DNA of 64,000 nt, from NCBI GenBank assembly GCA_045631205.1, contig JAZQUI010000016.1, positions 83,155 to 147,154 of the forward strand. The letters are read 5' to 3'. Below the pieces are notes generated by a model. That model was not told the DNA's origin. It saw only the letters and a program-made list of their open reading frames with translations, and made no database searches. The translations under genes were made by a program, and so were the position numbers. Origin of the DNA: HGM04593 sp045631205 (GTDB lineage: Bacteria; Bacteroidota; Bacteroidia; Bacteroidales; Bacteroidaceae). Positions 34,102 to 43,895 of this stretch are shown here, one piece after another. Every line of letters begins with the position of its first letter. Position 1 is the stretch's first letter.

Positions 34102-35466
34102 ATGAGAAAAAGCACTGTAATATATTTAGCCCTTTTTGCGTTGATTCTTTGCGGCGTGTCGTGCAGCAATGATGATGACAATTCGGCAACATCGAGTAAG
34201 TCGCCTTATGCTTATGTAAAGTCTTTCAGCATAGGTAATATTAAATCTCCTTTTCACGATTTTACGGTCGATGGCCGTGATACTATTGTGGAGAAGGTTG
34301 TGTCGGGCGATGAATTTGTTTTTGTGGTTGACAACAAGACACGAGAGGTCTATAATGCCGACTCCCTCACTTACGGAACAAAAGTGAATAAAGTTGTTGC
34401 TACTCTTTCGTGTGTAGGTGTGCCCTATCGTTACGACGCTAATCTTGGTTCGTACGTTTATTTCTCATCTACCGACTCTATTGATTTTACATCTCCGGTG
34501 AATGTGCGTATAATGTCAACCGACGACACCTATGAGGTTGATTACACCGTAAAGGTGAATGTGCATAGCGTTGACCCCGATTTGATGGTGTGGAGCCGTT
34601 TTTCAAATGCTGCGCTTGCCGATATTGTTCCTGTAAAAATGTTTGAGAAGGGTGGCGAGATCTATCTCTTCTGTACCGACGCTGCGGGTGCTCCTCTTGT
34701 GGGTGTGACATCATCTGCGGGTACTCCTGAGTGGAATTTTACTGCAATCTCGGCTCCTGAGTCGTTCGACCTTGCTTCGTTGCAACTTTTCGGCGAAAAA
34801 TTCTATATGCTTGCCTCGGGCGATGTTTATGTATCGAACGATGCTGTTGTTTGGAGTGTGGCTTCCGAGGGTAATGGCTTTGTGTCGTTGTTCGCTATCT
34901 CGGGCAATGGCGAAAAAATGTGGGCTTCCACTGCCGGAGAGTTGTACTCGACTGCCGACGGAGTGGCTTTTGAGTCTGTTTCCACCATACCTACCGGTTT
35001 CCCTATATATGGTTGCAGTTACACAAATTCGTCATTGAATACCAATGCGAGCATTAACCGCACAATGCTTGTCGGTTATGCCGACGCAGAAAAGCAGGGC
35101 GCTGTAAAGGTATGGAGCATGCTTTCGAACAGCGGGGAGTGGTACGAATATGAGTTTGGCGACGATAAAAACATTTGCCCTTCGTTTGAGCGTCTTGTCG
35201 TTCTCGGCTACGATGGTGCGATGTTTGCGATAGGCGGTTCTGCTGTTGTAGGTGAAAAAAACTTACTACCTTTCGAGAAGTTCTATATCTCTCGCGACAA
35301 TGGTGTGGTGTGGAAAGCTTGTACCGATTATGCTCTCTCGCTTCCTGTCGAATTGAAAGGCTGCGATGTGCCTTTTGCGGCAATGGTGTCGCAAGACGAT
35401 TATATGTGGATAGTAACTCCCGAGAATGCGTGGAGAGGAAAGATAAACCGTTTGGGTTTCAAATAA
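34102..35466 (+). CDS. lipoprotein with beta-propeller-like region (DUF6242-like)
   Basis: A 454-residue lipoprotein (signal ending GVSCS, Cys21) found in many Bacteroidales, probably the DUF6242 family. The first 150 residues look like an Ig-type domain with a DYTVKVNVH strand. The remainder has repeated strands with Ser/Trp patterns (YVSNDAVVWSV, LYSTADGVAFESV, YISRDNGVVWKAC), which resembles BNR/sialidase-like propeller blades without catalytic residues. It precedes porG by 12 bases, so it may be made with the type IX and Bam genes. Its function is unknown. Confidence 0.75.
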   Translation: MRKSTVIYLALFALILCGVSCSNDDDNSATSSKSPYAYVKSFSIGNIKSPFHDFTVDGRDTIVEKVVSGDEFVFVVDNKTREVYNADSLTYGTKVNKVVATLSCVGVPYRYDANLGSYVYFSSTDSIDFTSPVNVRIMSTDDTYEVDYTVKVNVHSVDPDLMVWSRFSNAALADIVPVKMFEKGGEIYLFCTDAAGAPLVGVTSSAGTPEWNFTAISAPESFDLASLQLFGEKFYMLASGDVYVSNDAVVWSVASEGNGFVSLFAISGNGEKMWASTAGELYSTADGVAFESVSTIPTGFPIYGCSYTNSSLNTNASINRTMLVGYADAEKQGAVKVWSMLSNSGEWYEYEFGDDKNICPSFERLVVLGYDGAMFAIGGSAVVGEKNLLPFEKFYISRDNGVVWKACTDYALSLPVELKGCDVPFAAMVSQDDYMWIVTPENAWRGKINRLGFK

Positions 35467-35478
35467 GCAACGAAGAGA

Positions 35479-36180
35479 ATGAAAAACACAACTTTTTGTA
35501 AAATTGTTTTGTTCGGTTTGCTGCTGTTTGGAGCGGTAAGTGTCTCTCGTGCCGATGATCTCGAATATAGAATGGAGGTAGGCGGTATGACCGGTGTTTC
35601 AAGTTATTATGGCGATGCAAACTATAATGGCTTGTTCAACAATATGAGCATAATGGGTGGCCTTGTGGGGCGTTACAATATAAATCCGAGAATGTCGGTC
35701 AAGGGTGCGCTTGCAATTGGCAAAATCTCAGGTAACACAGCCGATTCAGACAATCGCTTCCCCGCAGGTGATATAGAGTTCAGCCGTTCTGTGTACGACT
35801 TGTCGGTGATGTTTGAATGTAACTTCTTTGCTTATGGTTACGGAGCAGCGTATAAGGGTACGCGACGCTTTACTCCCTATATTTTTGGTGGTCTCGGTGC
35901 TACATACGCGCCTGCACCATTAGAGGGCCTTTTCACTGTAAATATTCCTTTGGGTCTGGGTGTTAAGTATAAGTTTGCCCCTCGTTGGAACGTGGGCTGT
36001 GAGTTTACTTTGCACTGCACATTATCCGACAACCTTGATGTTACCAGCGAGCAACAACCAATACTCAGCGACCCTTATGGTATAAAGAGCAGTGGCTTGA
36101 AGAACAAGGACAATTACTCCTTTCTGTCGTTTTTTGTAACCTACGACATCTTCCCAAAATATCGCAAGTGCAACAATTGA
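35479..36180 (+). CDS. porG: type IX secretion outer-membrane protein PorG (DUF6089)
   Basis: A 233-residue outer-membrane barrel with a signal peptide (1-25) and the PorG pattern: a first strand MEVGGMTGVSSYYGDANYN, a middle YIFGGLGATYA strand and a final strand FLSFFVTYDIF. In P. gingivalis PorG is a barrel that partners the PorK/N ring and lies just upstream of uppS, bamA and two ompH genes. The same order occurs here, which strongly supports the call. Confidence 0.88.
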   Translation: MKNTTFCKIVLFGLLLFGAVSVSRADDLEYRMEVGGMTGVSSYYGDANYNGLFNNMSIMGGLVGRYNINPRMSVKGALAIGKISGNTADSDNRFPAGDIEFSRSVYDLSVMFECNFFAYGYGAAYKGTRRFTPYIFGGLGATYAPAPLEGLFTVNIPLGLGVKYKFAPRWNVGCEFTLHCTLSDNLDVTSEQQPILSDPYGIKSSGLKNKDNYSFLSFFVTYDIFPKYRKCNN

Positions 36181-36205
36181 TATAAATTAAAAAATATATA
36201 ACAAT

Positions 36206-36943
36206 ATGAACTACTCGGAACTTGTAAATACGGAAAACGTACCGCAGCATATAGCAATAATAATGGATGGAAACGGTCGCTGGGCACAACAGCGCGGTCT
36301 TGATCGCTCGCAGGGGCATCAGGCAGGTGCAGCAACAGTGCGCAAACTGGTTGAAAATGCTCTTAAACTGGGTGTCAAGTATTTGACGCTATATACCTTT
36401 TCCACAGAAAACTGGAAACGTCCGCAGGCCGAGGTAGCCGCTCTAATGGCTCTTTTGTTCGAATCTATTGAAGAGGAACTTTTTGTAAAGAACAATGTGG
36501 CTTTCCGCATAATAGGTGACTTGGATAAGTTGCCGCAGAATGTGCGTGAGCGTTTGGAGGGGTGTATGGAACGTACTGCAAAGAACGACAGTATGACACT
36601 TGTTCTTGCATTGAGCTATTCGGCAAAATGGGAGATAACGGAGGCTGTCCGTAATATCGCATTACGCGCAAAGAGTGGCGAACTTGCAATAGAGAATATC
36701 GATGATGAGCTTATCTCGTCGGAACTCACCACCGCTTTTATGCCCGACCCCGACCTCCTCATACGCACCGGTAAGGAACAGCGTTTGAGTAACTTCCTCT
36801 TGTGGCAGTGTGCATACTCTGAATTCTATTTTACCGAGGTACTCTGGCCCGACTTCGACAACGAGGAACTCTGCAAGGCTGTGTGCGAATATCAGAAGCG
36901 TCAGCGCAGATATGGATTGACCGGTGAACAGGTTAGTAAATGA
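36206..36943 (+). CDS. uppS: undecaprenyl (isoprenyl) diphosphate synthase
   Basis: A 245-residue cis-prenyltransferase that makes the undecaprenyl diphosphate carrier for peptidoglycan and surface glycans. Catalytic Asp in IIMDGNGRWAQ (residues about 17-27); later TLYTFSTENW and PDPDLLIRTGKEQRLSNFLLWQ are intact. Its stop overlaps the bamA ATG by four bases (ATGA). It uses isoprenoid units made via IspF and supplies lipid carrier for MurI-dependent wall synthesis, both encoded nearby. Confidence 0.95.
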   Translation: MNYSELVNTENVPQHIAIIMDGNGRWAQQRGLDRSQGHQAGAATVRKLVENALKLGVKYLTLYTFSTENWKRPQAEVAALMALLFESIEEELFVKNNVAFRIIGDLDKLPQNVRERLEGCMERTAKNDSMTLVLALSYSAKWEITEAVRNIALRAKSGELAIENIDDELISSELTTAFMPDPDLLIRTGKEQRLSNFLLWQCAYSEFYFTEVLWPDFDNEELCKAVCEYQKRQRRYGLTGEQVSK

Positions 36944-39594
36944 AAATAGGTGTAAAAATGAAATATTCTTCGTTCATAAGAACTCTTCTCATAATGGTAT
37001 CGTCGTTGCTTGTAACTTTGCAGGTTGCGGCGCAGACAACTATTGTAAACCCCACGATTCTATATACCGACAATCCCCATACATATACCATTGGCGGTAT
37101 AAACCTTTCGGGTGTTGATAACTATGAGCCTTATCTCATAATCGGTATATCGGGTTTGTCGGTTGGCGATGTTATAGAGGTTCCCGGCGATGCTGTAACA
37201 ACAGCTGTCAAGAACTTCTGGAAGCACGGCCTTTTTGCCGATGTAAACATTGTAGCCGACAGTATTGTTGGCAACAAGATATACCTCGGTATAAACCTTA
37301 CACAGCGCCCCCGTATTTCGCAGGTTAACTATAATGGAATGAAGAAGGGAGAGCGTGAGGACTTGGAACTCAAACTCAATTTACGTACCGGTAACCAGAT
37401 TACTCCCAATATGGTTGACCGCGCGACACAGGTGGTTAAGAGTTATTTCGAGGATAAGGGATACAGAAATGCCGATGTACTCATACGCCAGCGCCCCGAT
37501 GTGAATGCCGACAACCAGGTGATTGTTGATGTGAATGTCGATAAAAAGGAGAAAATCAAAGTTCATCGCATATATATAAACGGTGTTAACGAGGTGCCTT
37601 TGCGTAAGATAAAATATGCGATGAAGACACGCGAAAAGATGCGTTGGGACAATTTTGCCAACACTGTATTCCGCAAAAAGAGATTCCTTCCCGAAAAATA
37701 TGCCGAGGATAAGGAAAATATCCTGTCGCGTTACGCCGAATTGGGTTATCGCGATGCCCGTATAGTCGCAGACAGCGTTGTGCCTTACAACGACAAAAGC
37801 GTCGATATATACATTGATATCGACGAAGGAAATAAATATCATATACGCAGCATCAAGTGGGTTGGAAACAGCGTATTCTCAACCGCTTATCTCGATTTCC
37901 TACTGCGTATGAAGCCCGGTGATGTCTATAATCAGACAGAACTCGATAATCGCCTCTTTACCGACGACGACGGTATAAAGAATGAGTATTATAACCGTGG
38001 TTATGTATTCTTTGAGATTATTCCCATTGAGGTGAGTGTAGTGAACGATTCAATAGACCTTGAATTGCGTATGTCCGAGGGTGCGCAAGCAACCATCGAC
38101 CGTGTGCGCATCACTGGTAACGAGCGTTTGTACGAGGAGGTGGTACGTCGCGAGTTGCGCACTGTGCCCGGTAACCTCTTCTCAATGACGGCACTCGAGC
38201 GTTCTTATCGTGAAATTGCGAACTTAGGACACTTCAACCCCGAAACAATCAAGCCCGATGTACTCCCCAATCGCGAGTCGGGTACCGTAGATATAAATTG
38301 GGGGCTCGAAACAAAGAGCAGTGACCAGATAGAACTCTCTGCTGGTTATGGCCAGACCGGTGTTATCGGTAAACTCTCGCTCAAGCTCACAAACTTCTCT
38401 ATGCGTAACCTCTTCCGCAAGGATGCCGTGCGTCGTGGTATTCTCCCGCAGGGTGATGGTCAGACACTTACATTGAGCGCACAGTCGAACGGAAAGTATT
38501 ATCAGGCATACAGCGTATCGTTCTTCGACCCCTGGTTCGGTCGTAAGCGTCCCAACTCTTTCTCTGTATCTGCGTTTATGTCCATACAGACCGACGTTGC
38601 CGACAGTTACTACAACTCGGCCTACTACAATAACTACAACAACTATTTGTATGGCTATGGTAACTACAACAACTACGGCTACAACAATATGGCGTCTTAT
38701 TACGACCCCGACAAATATATAAAGATGTATGGCTTCTCAATAGGCTGGGGTCGTCGTCTCCGTTGGCCCGATGATTACTTCTCTTTGTCGGCGGAGTTGA
38801 ACTATCAGTTGTATTCGTTGAAAGATTGGCAGTACTTCCTCATTACCGACGGCAAGTGCAACAACATCAACCTGTCGCTTACTCTTTCTCGTAACTCAAT
38901 CGATAACCCCCTCTTCCCACGTCAGGGTTCGGAGTTCAGTTTGCAGACATCTGTAACACCTCCTTACTCTCTCTTTGACGGAAAAGATTATGCATCTCTT
39001 GCCAATAACCCCAAGAGTGCTACCTACAAGGCCGAATTGCGCGAGAAACACAAGTGGATAGAGTATTACAAATTCAAGTTCCGCAGTAGAACCTATACAT
39101 CGCTCACCGAGGGTAAAAAGAACTTCGTGCTCATGACACGTGCCGACTTCGGTATCCTTGGCAGCTTTGACAAGAATAAAAAATCACCTTTTGAGACATT
39201 CTATGTCGGTGGTGACGGTATGAGCGGTAGCTATTCTTATAACTACGCAACCGATATGGTAGCTCTTCGCGGTTACGAGAATGGTAGCCTTACCCCCTAC
39301 GGTTACGAAGGTTATGCTTACACCCGTATAGGTCTTGAATTGCGTTATCCCTTCATGATGCAGCCCTCGACCACAATATATGGTTTGGCTTTTGTTGAGG
39401 GAGGTAATGCATGGAGCGATGCATCCAAGTTCAATCTCTTCGACCTTAAACGCAGTGCCGGTGTTGGTATCCGTGTATTCTTGCAGATGATTGGACTTAT
39501 CGGCCTTGACTGGGCTTATGGTTTTGACGATGTGTTTGGCTCAACACAATACAGCGGAAGCCACTTCCACTTTATTTTAGGACAGGAGTTTTAA
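36940..39594 (+). CDS. bamA: outer-membrane protein assembly factor BamA
   Basis: An 884-residue Omp85 protein that inserts beta-barrel proteins in the outer membrane. It has a signal peptide, five POTRA domains (about 35-430) and the C-terminal barrel ending in FHFILGQEF. The lid-lock motif region shows RGYENGSLTPYG. An unusual Tyr/Asn-rich loop of about 35 residues (about 557-592) interrupts the barrel. The start at 36940 overlaps uppS by 4 bases; an alternative ATG at 36958 is six codons later. It lies upstream of three Skp-type chaperone genes, its natural partners. Confidence 0.94.
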   Translation: MKIGVKMKYSSFIRTLLIMVSSLLVTLQVAAQTTIVNPTILYTDNPHTYTIGGINLSGVDNYEPYLIIGISGLSVGDVIEVPGDAVTTAVKNFWKHGLFADVNIVADSIVGNKIYLGINLTQRPRISQVNYNGMKKGEREDLELKLNLRTGNQITPNMVDRATQVVKSYFEDKGYRNADVLIRQRPDVNADNQVIVDVNVDKKEKIKVHRIYINGVNEVPLRKIKYAMKTREKMRWDNFANTVFRKKRFLPEKYAEDKENILSRYAELGYRDARIVADSVVPYNDKSVDIYIDIDEGNKYHIRSIKWVGNSVFSTAYLDFLLRMKPGDVYNQTELDNRLFTDDDGIKNEYYNRGYVFFEIIPIEVSVVNDSIDLELRMSEGAQATIDRVRITGNERLYEEVVRRELRTVPGNLFSMTALERSYREIANLGHFNPETIKPDVLPNRESGTVDINWGLETKSSDQIELSAGYGQTGVIGKLSLKLTNFSMRNLFRKDAVRRGILPQGDGQTLTLSAQSNGKYYQAYSVSFFDPWFGRKRPNSFSVSAFMSIQTDVADSYYNSAYYNNYNNYLYGYGNYNNYGYNNMASYYDPDKYIKMYGFSIGWGRRLRWPDDYFSLSAELNYQLYSLKDWQYFLITDGKCNNINLSLTLSRNSIDNPLFPRQGSEFSLQTSVTPPYSLFDGKDYASLANNPKSATYKAELREKHKWIEYYKFKFRSRTYTSLTEGKKNFVLMTRADFGILGSFDKNKKSPFETFYVGGDGMSGSYSYNYATDMVALRGYENGSLTPYGYEGYAYTRIGLELRYPFMMQPSTTIYGLAFVEGGNAWSDASKFNLFDLKRSAGVGIRVFLQMIGLIGLDWAYGFDDVFGSTQYSGSHFHFILGQEF

Positions 39595-39606
39595 TAGAGA
39601 ATTGTT

Positions 39607-40122
39607 ATGAAAAGATTTTTTACGGTTATAATATTGGCAACCCTTGCCGCTGTTGGTGTGCAGGCGCAGAAGTTTGCTCTTATAGACATGGAGTACATCT
39701 TAAAGAACATTCCCGCTTACGAACGTGCCAACGAACAGTTATCGCAGCAATCGAAAAGATGGCAGAGCGAGGTTGACGAACTCGAATCCGAAGCCCGTGA
39801 GTTGTATAAGAAGTACCAAAGCGAGTCGGCCTTCCTTTCCGACGAGCAACGCCTGGCTCGTGAGGAGGAGATAATCTCAAAGGAGAAGGCTGCAAGCGAA
39901 CTGAAAAGACTCTATTTCGGCCCCAATGGCGAGTTGTTTAAAAAGAGCGAGAGTCTCATTGCTCCCATACAGGATGAAATATACAACGCAGTAAAAGAGG
40001 TATGCGAAATTAAAAAGTATACAATGGTAATAGACCGTGCCTCGGCTGCAAGTATCATATATGCAACGCCCAAGGTTGACATAAGCAACGAGGTGCTTTC
40101 AAAACTTGGTTATTCAAATTAA
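39607..40122 (+). CDS. ompH: OmpH/Skp-family periplasmic chaperone (first of three)
   Basis: A 171-residue exported chaperone with a signal peptide (1-20, ending VQAQ). A short strand (FALIDMEYILKNIP) is followed by the long coiled coil typical of Skp tentacles (about 35-110), then the C-terminal strands ending YATPKVDISNEVLSKLGY. Skp trimers keep outer-membrane proteins unfolded on the way to BamA. It follows bamA by 12 bases. Confidence 0.9.
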   Translation: MKRFFTVIILATLAAVGVQAQKFALIDMEYILKNIPAYERANEQLSQQSKRWQSEVDELESEARELYKKYQSESAFLSDEQRLAREEEIISKEKAASELKRLYFGPNGELFKKSESLIAPIQDEIYNAVKEVCEIKKYTMVIDRASAASIIYATPKVDISNEVLSKLGYSN

Positions 40123-40175
40123 ATGGCTACCTTTGTGCCCTCACAAAACGATTAAACAATTAAATAAATGATAAT

Positions 40176-40685
40176 ATGAAAAAGATTCTTATTCTACTTT
40201 TGATTATGGCTCCCATGAGCCTCTTTGCGCAGAAGTTCGGTTATGTAAACGCACCTGCAATTGCACAGGTTATGCCCGAGTTTACCAAAGCGCAGAACGA
40301 GTTGCAGACATTGCAGAAACAGTATGCCGACGAGTATGAGCGTCTTCGTACCGAACTCGAGAAAAAAGGTGTGGAGTTTGAGCAGTTGAAAGACTCACTC
40401 CCCGCAAGCATCCTTCAGCGTCGTGAGCGTGACCTCCAGGAGTTGTACACTCGCCTTCAGCAGTACGAGCAGGAGAGCTATCAGAATCTCCAGCAGGCAC
40501 AGAATACTAAAATTGCCGAAGTAAACAACAAGTTGCAGGAGGCTATTCAGGCTGTTGGTCGTGAAGGTGGCTACATCTGTGTCTTTGACATAGCAAGCGG
40601 CATTCCTTTCATCAGCGAGACCTTGTGCGAGAATCTTGATGCCAAGGTAAAGGCGAAGCTTGGTATAAGCGCTGCTGCAAAGTAA
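40176..40685 (+). CDS. ompH: OmpH/Skp-family periplasmic chaperone (second of three)
   Basis: A 169-residue Skp homologue with a signal peptide (1-18), the starting strand FGYVNAPAIAQVMPEF, a long Gln/Glu-rich coiled coil (about 35-115) and a terminal domain with VFDIASGIPFISETLCENL. It is a paralogue of the preceding gene, 53 bases away. Two OmpH genes after bamA is the common Bacteroidales state. Confidence 0.9.
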   Translation: MKKILILLLIMAPMSLFAQKFGYVNAPAIAQVMPEFTKAQNELQTLQKQYADEYERLRTELEKKGVEFEQLKDSLPASILQRRERDLQELYTRLQQYEQESYQNLQQAQNTKIAEVNNKLQEAIQAVGREGGYICVFDIASGIPFISETLCENLDAKVKAKLGISAAAK

Positions 40686-40766
40686 TTTTGCGGTAATCTT
40701 TTAAAATAAGGGGGATATAATTTATTCCCCTTTACCTTTTTAATATGAATATAAAAGCAGTCTAAA

Positions 40767-41432
40767 ATGCGTAAACTACTTTTCGTGTTGATATTTTTGC
40801 CGGTGGCAATCTCGGCGCAGACCATAAAATTCGGTTATTTCAGTATGACCGAGGTTATGGAGGCACTTCCCGAATATGCATCGGCACAGAACGATTACAA
40901 CTCCCTGCTCGACCTCTGCGACCAGGAGATAGCATACAACGAGACAGAACTCACCCGTCTTTACGTGGCATTCCTCGATGGCCAGCAAAGTTTCCCCGAA
41001 CCCATTTTGCGCAAGCGTCAGAAGGAGTTGCAGGAGATGGTCGATCGCAGCGTGGTCTTTCGCGACCAGCTGAAAGATTACTTGGCCGAGGCTCACGATT
41101 CTCTTTTTGCTCCCATTGAACAGAAAATCGATGTAGCAATTGAGAAGGTGTGCTTACGCAACGACCTGGCTTATGCCCTCGATACCGATAAAGCCTCTTG
41201 TCGTTTTATGAACCCCAATTTCAGCGTTAAAATTACAGACCTCATAATTCAGGAGGTAATATCTCCCAAGCCCCTTACACTTCGTCCCGTAGTGGAGGCT
41301 CCTGCTGAGGAAAATATTCCTGCCGCCATTGAGAAGGCAGTAGAGGTGGTTGCTGAAGAGACTGAAACTGTGGAGGTTGCCGAGAGTGAAACACCTGTCG
41401 AGGGTGAGGATATAATCATCGTTGAAGAGTAA
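40767..41432 (+). CDS. OmpH/Skp-like protein with acidic C-terminal tail (third copy)
   Basis: A 221-residue diverged Skp-family protein. It has a signal peptide (1-17), the first strand IKFGYFSMTEVMEALPEY, a coiled-coil middle (about 30-110) and a Skp-like end (MNPNFSVKITDLI). A tail of about 45 residues, rich in Glu, Val and Pro (about 176-221), follows and is absent from its two neighbours. It may be disordered. It is 81 bases after the second copy and two bases before murI, so it could be expressed with murI. Confidence 0.8.
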   Translation: MRKLLFVLIFLPVAISAQTIKFGYFSMTEVMEALPEYASAQNDYNSLLDLCDQEIAYNETELTRLYVAFLDGQQSFPEPILRKRQKELQEMVDRSVVFRDQLKDYLAEAHDSLFAPIEQKIDVAIEKVCLRNDLAYALDTDKASCRFMNPNFSVKITDLIIQEVISPKPLTLRPVVEAPAEENIPAAIEKAVEVVAEETETVEVAESETPVEGEDIIIVEE

Positions 41433-41434
41433 TT

Positions 41435-42280
41435 ATGCCCGTCAAGTATATCTCCGAGTGTGCCGGCCCGATAGGAATCTTTGATTCGGGTTATGGAGGT
41501 CTCACTATTTACAGGGAGATTCAGGAGTTGTTGCCCCAGTACGATTATCTCTACCTTGGTGACAATGCCCGCACTCCCTATGGTACACGCTCCTTTGATG
41601 TTGTTTACGAATACACTCGTCAATGCGTGAAGCATCTCTTTTCGCGTGGTTGTCATCTGGTTATATTAGCTTGCAATACAGCCTCGGCAAAAGCGTTGCG
41701 CACAATTCAGCAGGTCGATCTTCCTGTGATTGCCCCGTCACGCAGGGTGCTCGGCATCATACGCCCCACAGTGGAAACCATCGGCGATGTTACACAAAGC
41801 CGCCACGTAGGAATTCTCGCCACACAGGGCACAATAAAATCGAACTCTTATCCTTTGGAGATTCAAAAACTCTACCCCGACATTATGGTCACCGGCGAGG
41901 CTTGTCCCATGTGGGTGCCTTTGGTCGAAAACAATGAACACGAAAGTCCCGGAGCCGATTATTTCATAAAACGCCACGTCGAAGATCTGCTGTCGCGCGA
42001 CCCTGAAATCGATACCATAATCCTCGGTTGCACACACTATCCAATGCTGATGGAGAAAATAAGGCAATTTGTGCCTCAGAACGTGAAGATACTTACACAG
42101 GGCGCGGCAGTGGCTGCCTCGCTTAAGGATTATCTTGTCCGTCACCCCGAAATGGAGAAACTCTGTTCAAAGGGTGGTGGCAGAGTGTTCAGTACCACGG
42201 AATCGAACACCCGTTTCCGTGAACAGGCATCACGTTTCCTTGAACAGCACATCGAGGTAGAACACATAATCCTCGATTAG
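41435..42280 (+). CDS. murI: glutamate racemase
   Basis: A 281-residue MurI that makes D-glutamate for peptidoglycan. It has the FDSGYGGLTI glycine-rich start, the first catalytic Cys in LACNTASAKAL and the second in LGCTHYPML, both with the usual neighbours. It starts 2 bases after the third Skp-like gene and is the last gene of the rightward run. The next gene is convergent and only six bases away, with no clear hairpin between them. Confidence 0.94.
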   Translation: MPVKYISECAGPIGIFDSGYGGLTIYREIQELLPQYDYLYLGDNARTPYGTRSFDVVYEYTRQCVKHLFSRGCHLVILACNTASAKALRTIQQVDLPVIAPSRRVLGIIRPTVETIGDVTQSRHVGILATQGTIKSNSYPLEIQKLYPDIMVTGEACPMWVPLVENNEHESPGADYFIKRHVEDLLSRDPEIDTIILGCTHYPMLMEKIRQFVPQNVKILTQGAAVAASLKDYLVRHPEMEKLCSKGGGRVFSTTESNTRFREQASRFLEQHIEVEHIILD

Positions 42281-42286
42281 CTATTA

Positions 42287-43528
42287 TCATTGCTCGTTAA
42301 TCAAAAATTTCTTTGTGAGTAATTTAACCGGCAACCACACTGCGGTAAGTCCCACGGCAAGCACGGTGAAGAAGATTGTTGCAATGTCGGCAGCCTCAAC
42401 CTTTACTGGGTAGCTGCTGACAATGAATGCATCGCCCACATCACCCATCGACAATAGCCCGAACTCCTGTTGCAAAAGACATATCAGAATACCGAGTGTG
42501 ATGCCACCTATGGCTCCAATTGCCGATATTATGGAGCCCTCGAAAACAAAGATATTCGCAATTATCTTGTTGGTTGCGCCAAGCGAGCGCAATGTCTCCA
42601 TGTTTTGCTTCTTTTCTATGATAAGCATTGAAAGCGAGCCAATGATGTTGAAACAGGCTATGAGAAGTATGAAAGAGAGAAATATGTAAGAGATGAATTT
42701 CTCAATTCTCATAACTTTAAAGATATCTTTCTGCTGTTCGTAGCGGTCTTCAATCTTGAATCCCTCGTCAAGAATCCCAGCAATCTCTTTTTTTGCATCG
42801 TCGGTGTTGCTGCCGGGCGATAACTTTATCTCTATGCTTGTGGCCTCGTCTTCGTTTCGTGCGAACACCTCTCTCGCAAATTTAATGGATGTAAGTATAT
42901 ATCCCTCGTCGTATTTTGGCTGGTTGGTGATGAAACTCACCCCCGACGAGTGCAGGAATCCCCTTTTGAAGTTTGCCGCAGGGTTTGTAAGGCTTATTTT
43001 TGCATCCCTCTTGGGTGCGTATATTTCCAGCGGGCTCACATGGTACAGCCCGCAGTTAAGGTAGCTCACAATTCCAATACCGGGCACGGCGTAACTATGT
43101 GTGCTGTCGCCGAGTATGAATTCTCCGTTACCTACAAGGCTTTTTTTGATTTCTGTAAGTTGGCTGTAACTCTCCTCCACGCCTTTAATGGTTGCCATAG
43201 CCTGTTTGCTGCCATATTGCACCATCACCTTGTCCTCCACTGCAAGTGTCGCAACGGCTACCGACGGCAAGGCGGCAAGGCGGTCGTGGGTGTTGCTCTC
43301 AATGGTGAAACTCTTACCCTTTTCACCGGTTATTTTAATATCTGGGTCAAAGGCTGTGAACTGCTCGGCTACCATCTCCTTGAATCCGTTGAATACCGAA
43401 AGGGTACACACCATGGCAATAGTTGCAAGGGTTACCCCCGCAATCGCCACTCCCGAAATTATATTTATTACCTGGTGGCTTTTTCGGGAGAAAAGGTATC
43501 GACGGGCTATGTATAACGAGAGGTTCAT
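42287..43528 (-). CDS. LolC/LolE-type ABC transporter permease
   Basis: A 413-residue inner-membrane permease of the FtsX/MacB family: one N-terminal membrane helix (about 20-45), a large periplasmic domain (about 46-270) and three C-terminal helices (about 275-400) with ETLRSLGATNK, the coupling motif of LolC/LolE. In Bacteroidota this gene is taken to release lipoproteins for transport to the outer membrane. No LolD ATPase is adjacent. It is the third gene of a leftward operon behind rbfA (11 bases). Confidence 0.87.
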   Translation of the reverse strand: MNLSLYIARRYLFSRKSHQVINIISGVAIAGVTLATIAMVCTLSVFNGFKEMVAEQFTAFDPDIKITGEKGKSFTIESNTHDRLAALPSVAVATLAVEDKVMVQYGSKQAMATIKGVEESYSQLTEIKKSLVGNGEFILGDSTHSYAVPGIGIVSYLNCGLYHVSPLEIYAPKRDAKISLTNPAANFKRGFLHSSGVSFITNQPKYDEGYILTSIKFAREVFARNEDEATSIEIKLSPGSNTDDAKKEIAGILDEGFKIEDRYEQQKDIFKVMRIEKFISYIFLSFILLIACFNIIGSLSMLIIEKKQNMETLRSLGATNKIIANIFVFEGSIISAIGAIGGITLGILICLLQQEFGLLSMGDVGDAFIVSSYPVKVEAADIATIFFTVLAVGLTAVWLPVKLLTKKFLINEQ

Positions 43529-43539
43529 CTACGTTAAAG

Positions 43540-43875
43540 TCAGTCTTTAAGCAGCTTGTCGATGTTCTCTATGTAGTCGAGAGAGTCGTCGAGGTAGAAA
43601 CGAACCTCGGGTATGATTCTCAACTGGTGACGCACGCGATTACCAAGCTCGAAACGTATGGCTTTGATGTTCTCGTTTAAGTGGTTTACAACCTCGCCGC
43701 CTTTGTCCGAGGGGAACACGCTCAGATACGCCTTTGCAATGCCCAAGTCGGGGCTTACACGTACCACGCTCACCGATACCATAATGCCACGTGTCTCTTT
43801 TGCAAGTTTCAGTAATATGTCGCTCAACTCTTTCTGTATGAGGCGCGAAATTTTGTTCTGTCTTGTACTGTCCAT
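43540..43875 (-). CDS. rbfA: ribosome-binding factor A
   Basis: A 111-residue KH-fold protein that helps mature the 5' end of 16S rRNA in the 30S subunit. Typical signature: RISRLIQKELSDIL at the N-terminus, SVSVVRVSPDLGIAKAYLSVF, and the end VRHQLRIIPEVRFYLDDSLDY. The gap to the upstream methyltransferase is 20 bases. The same three-gene set (methyltransferase, rbfA, LolE-like) is common in Bacteroidales. Confidence 0.93.
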   Translation of the reverse strand: MDSTRQNKISRLIQKELSDILLKLAKETRGIMVSVSVVRVSPDLGIAKAYLSVFPSDKGGEVVNHLNENIKAIRFELGNRVRHQLRIIPEVRFYLDDSLDYIENIDKLLKD

Positions 43876-43895
43876 CTGTTATATCAGTTTTTGTT

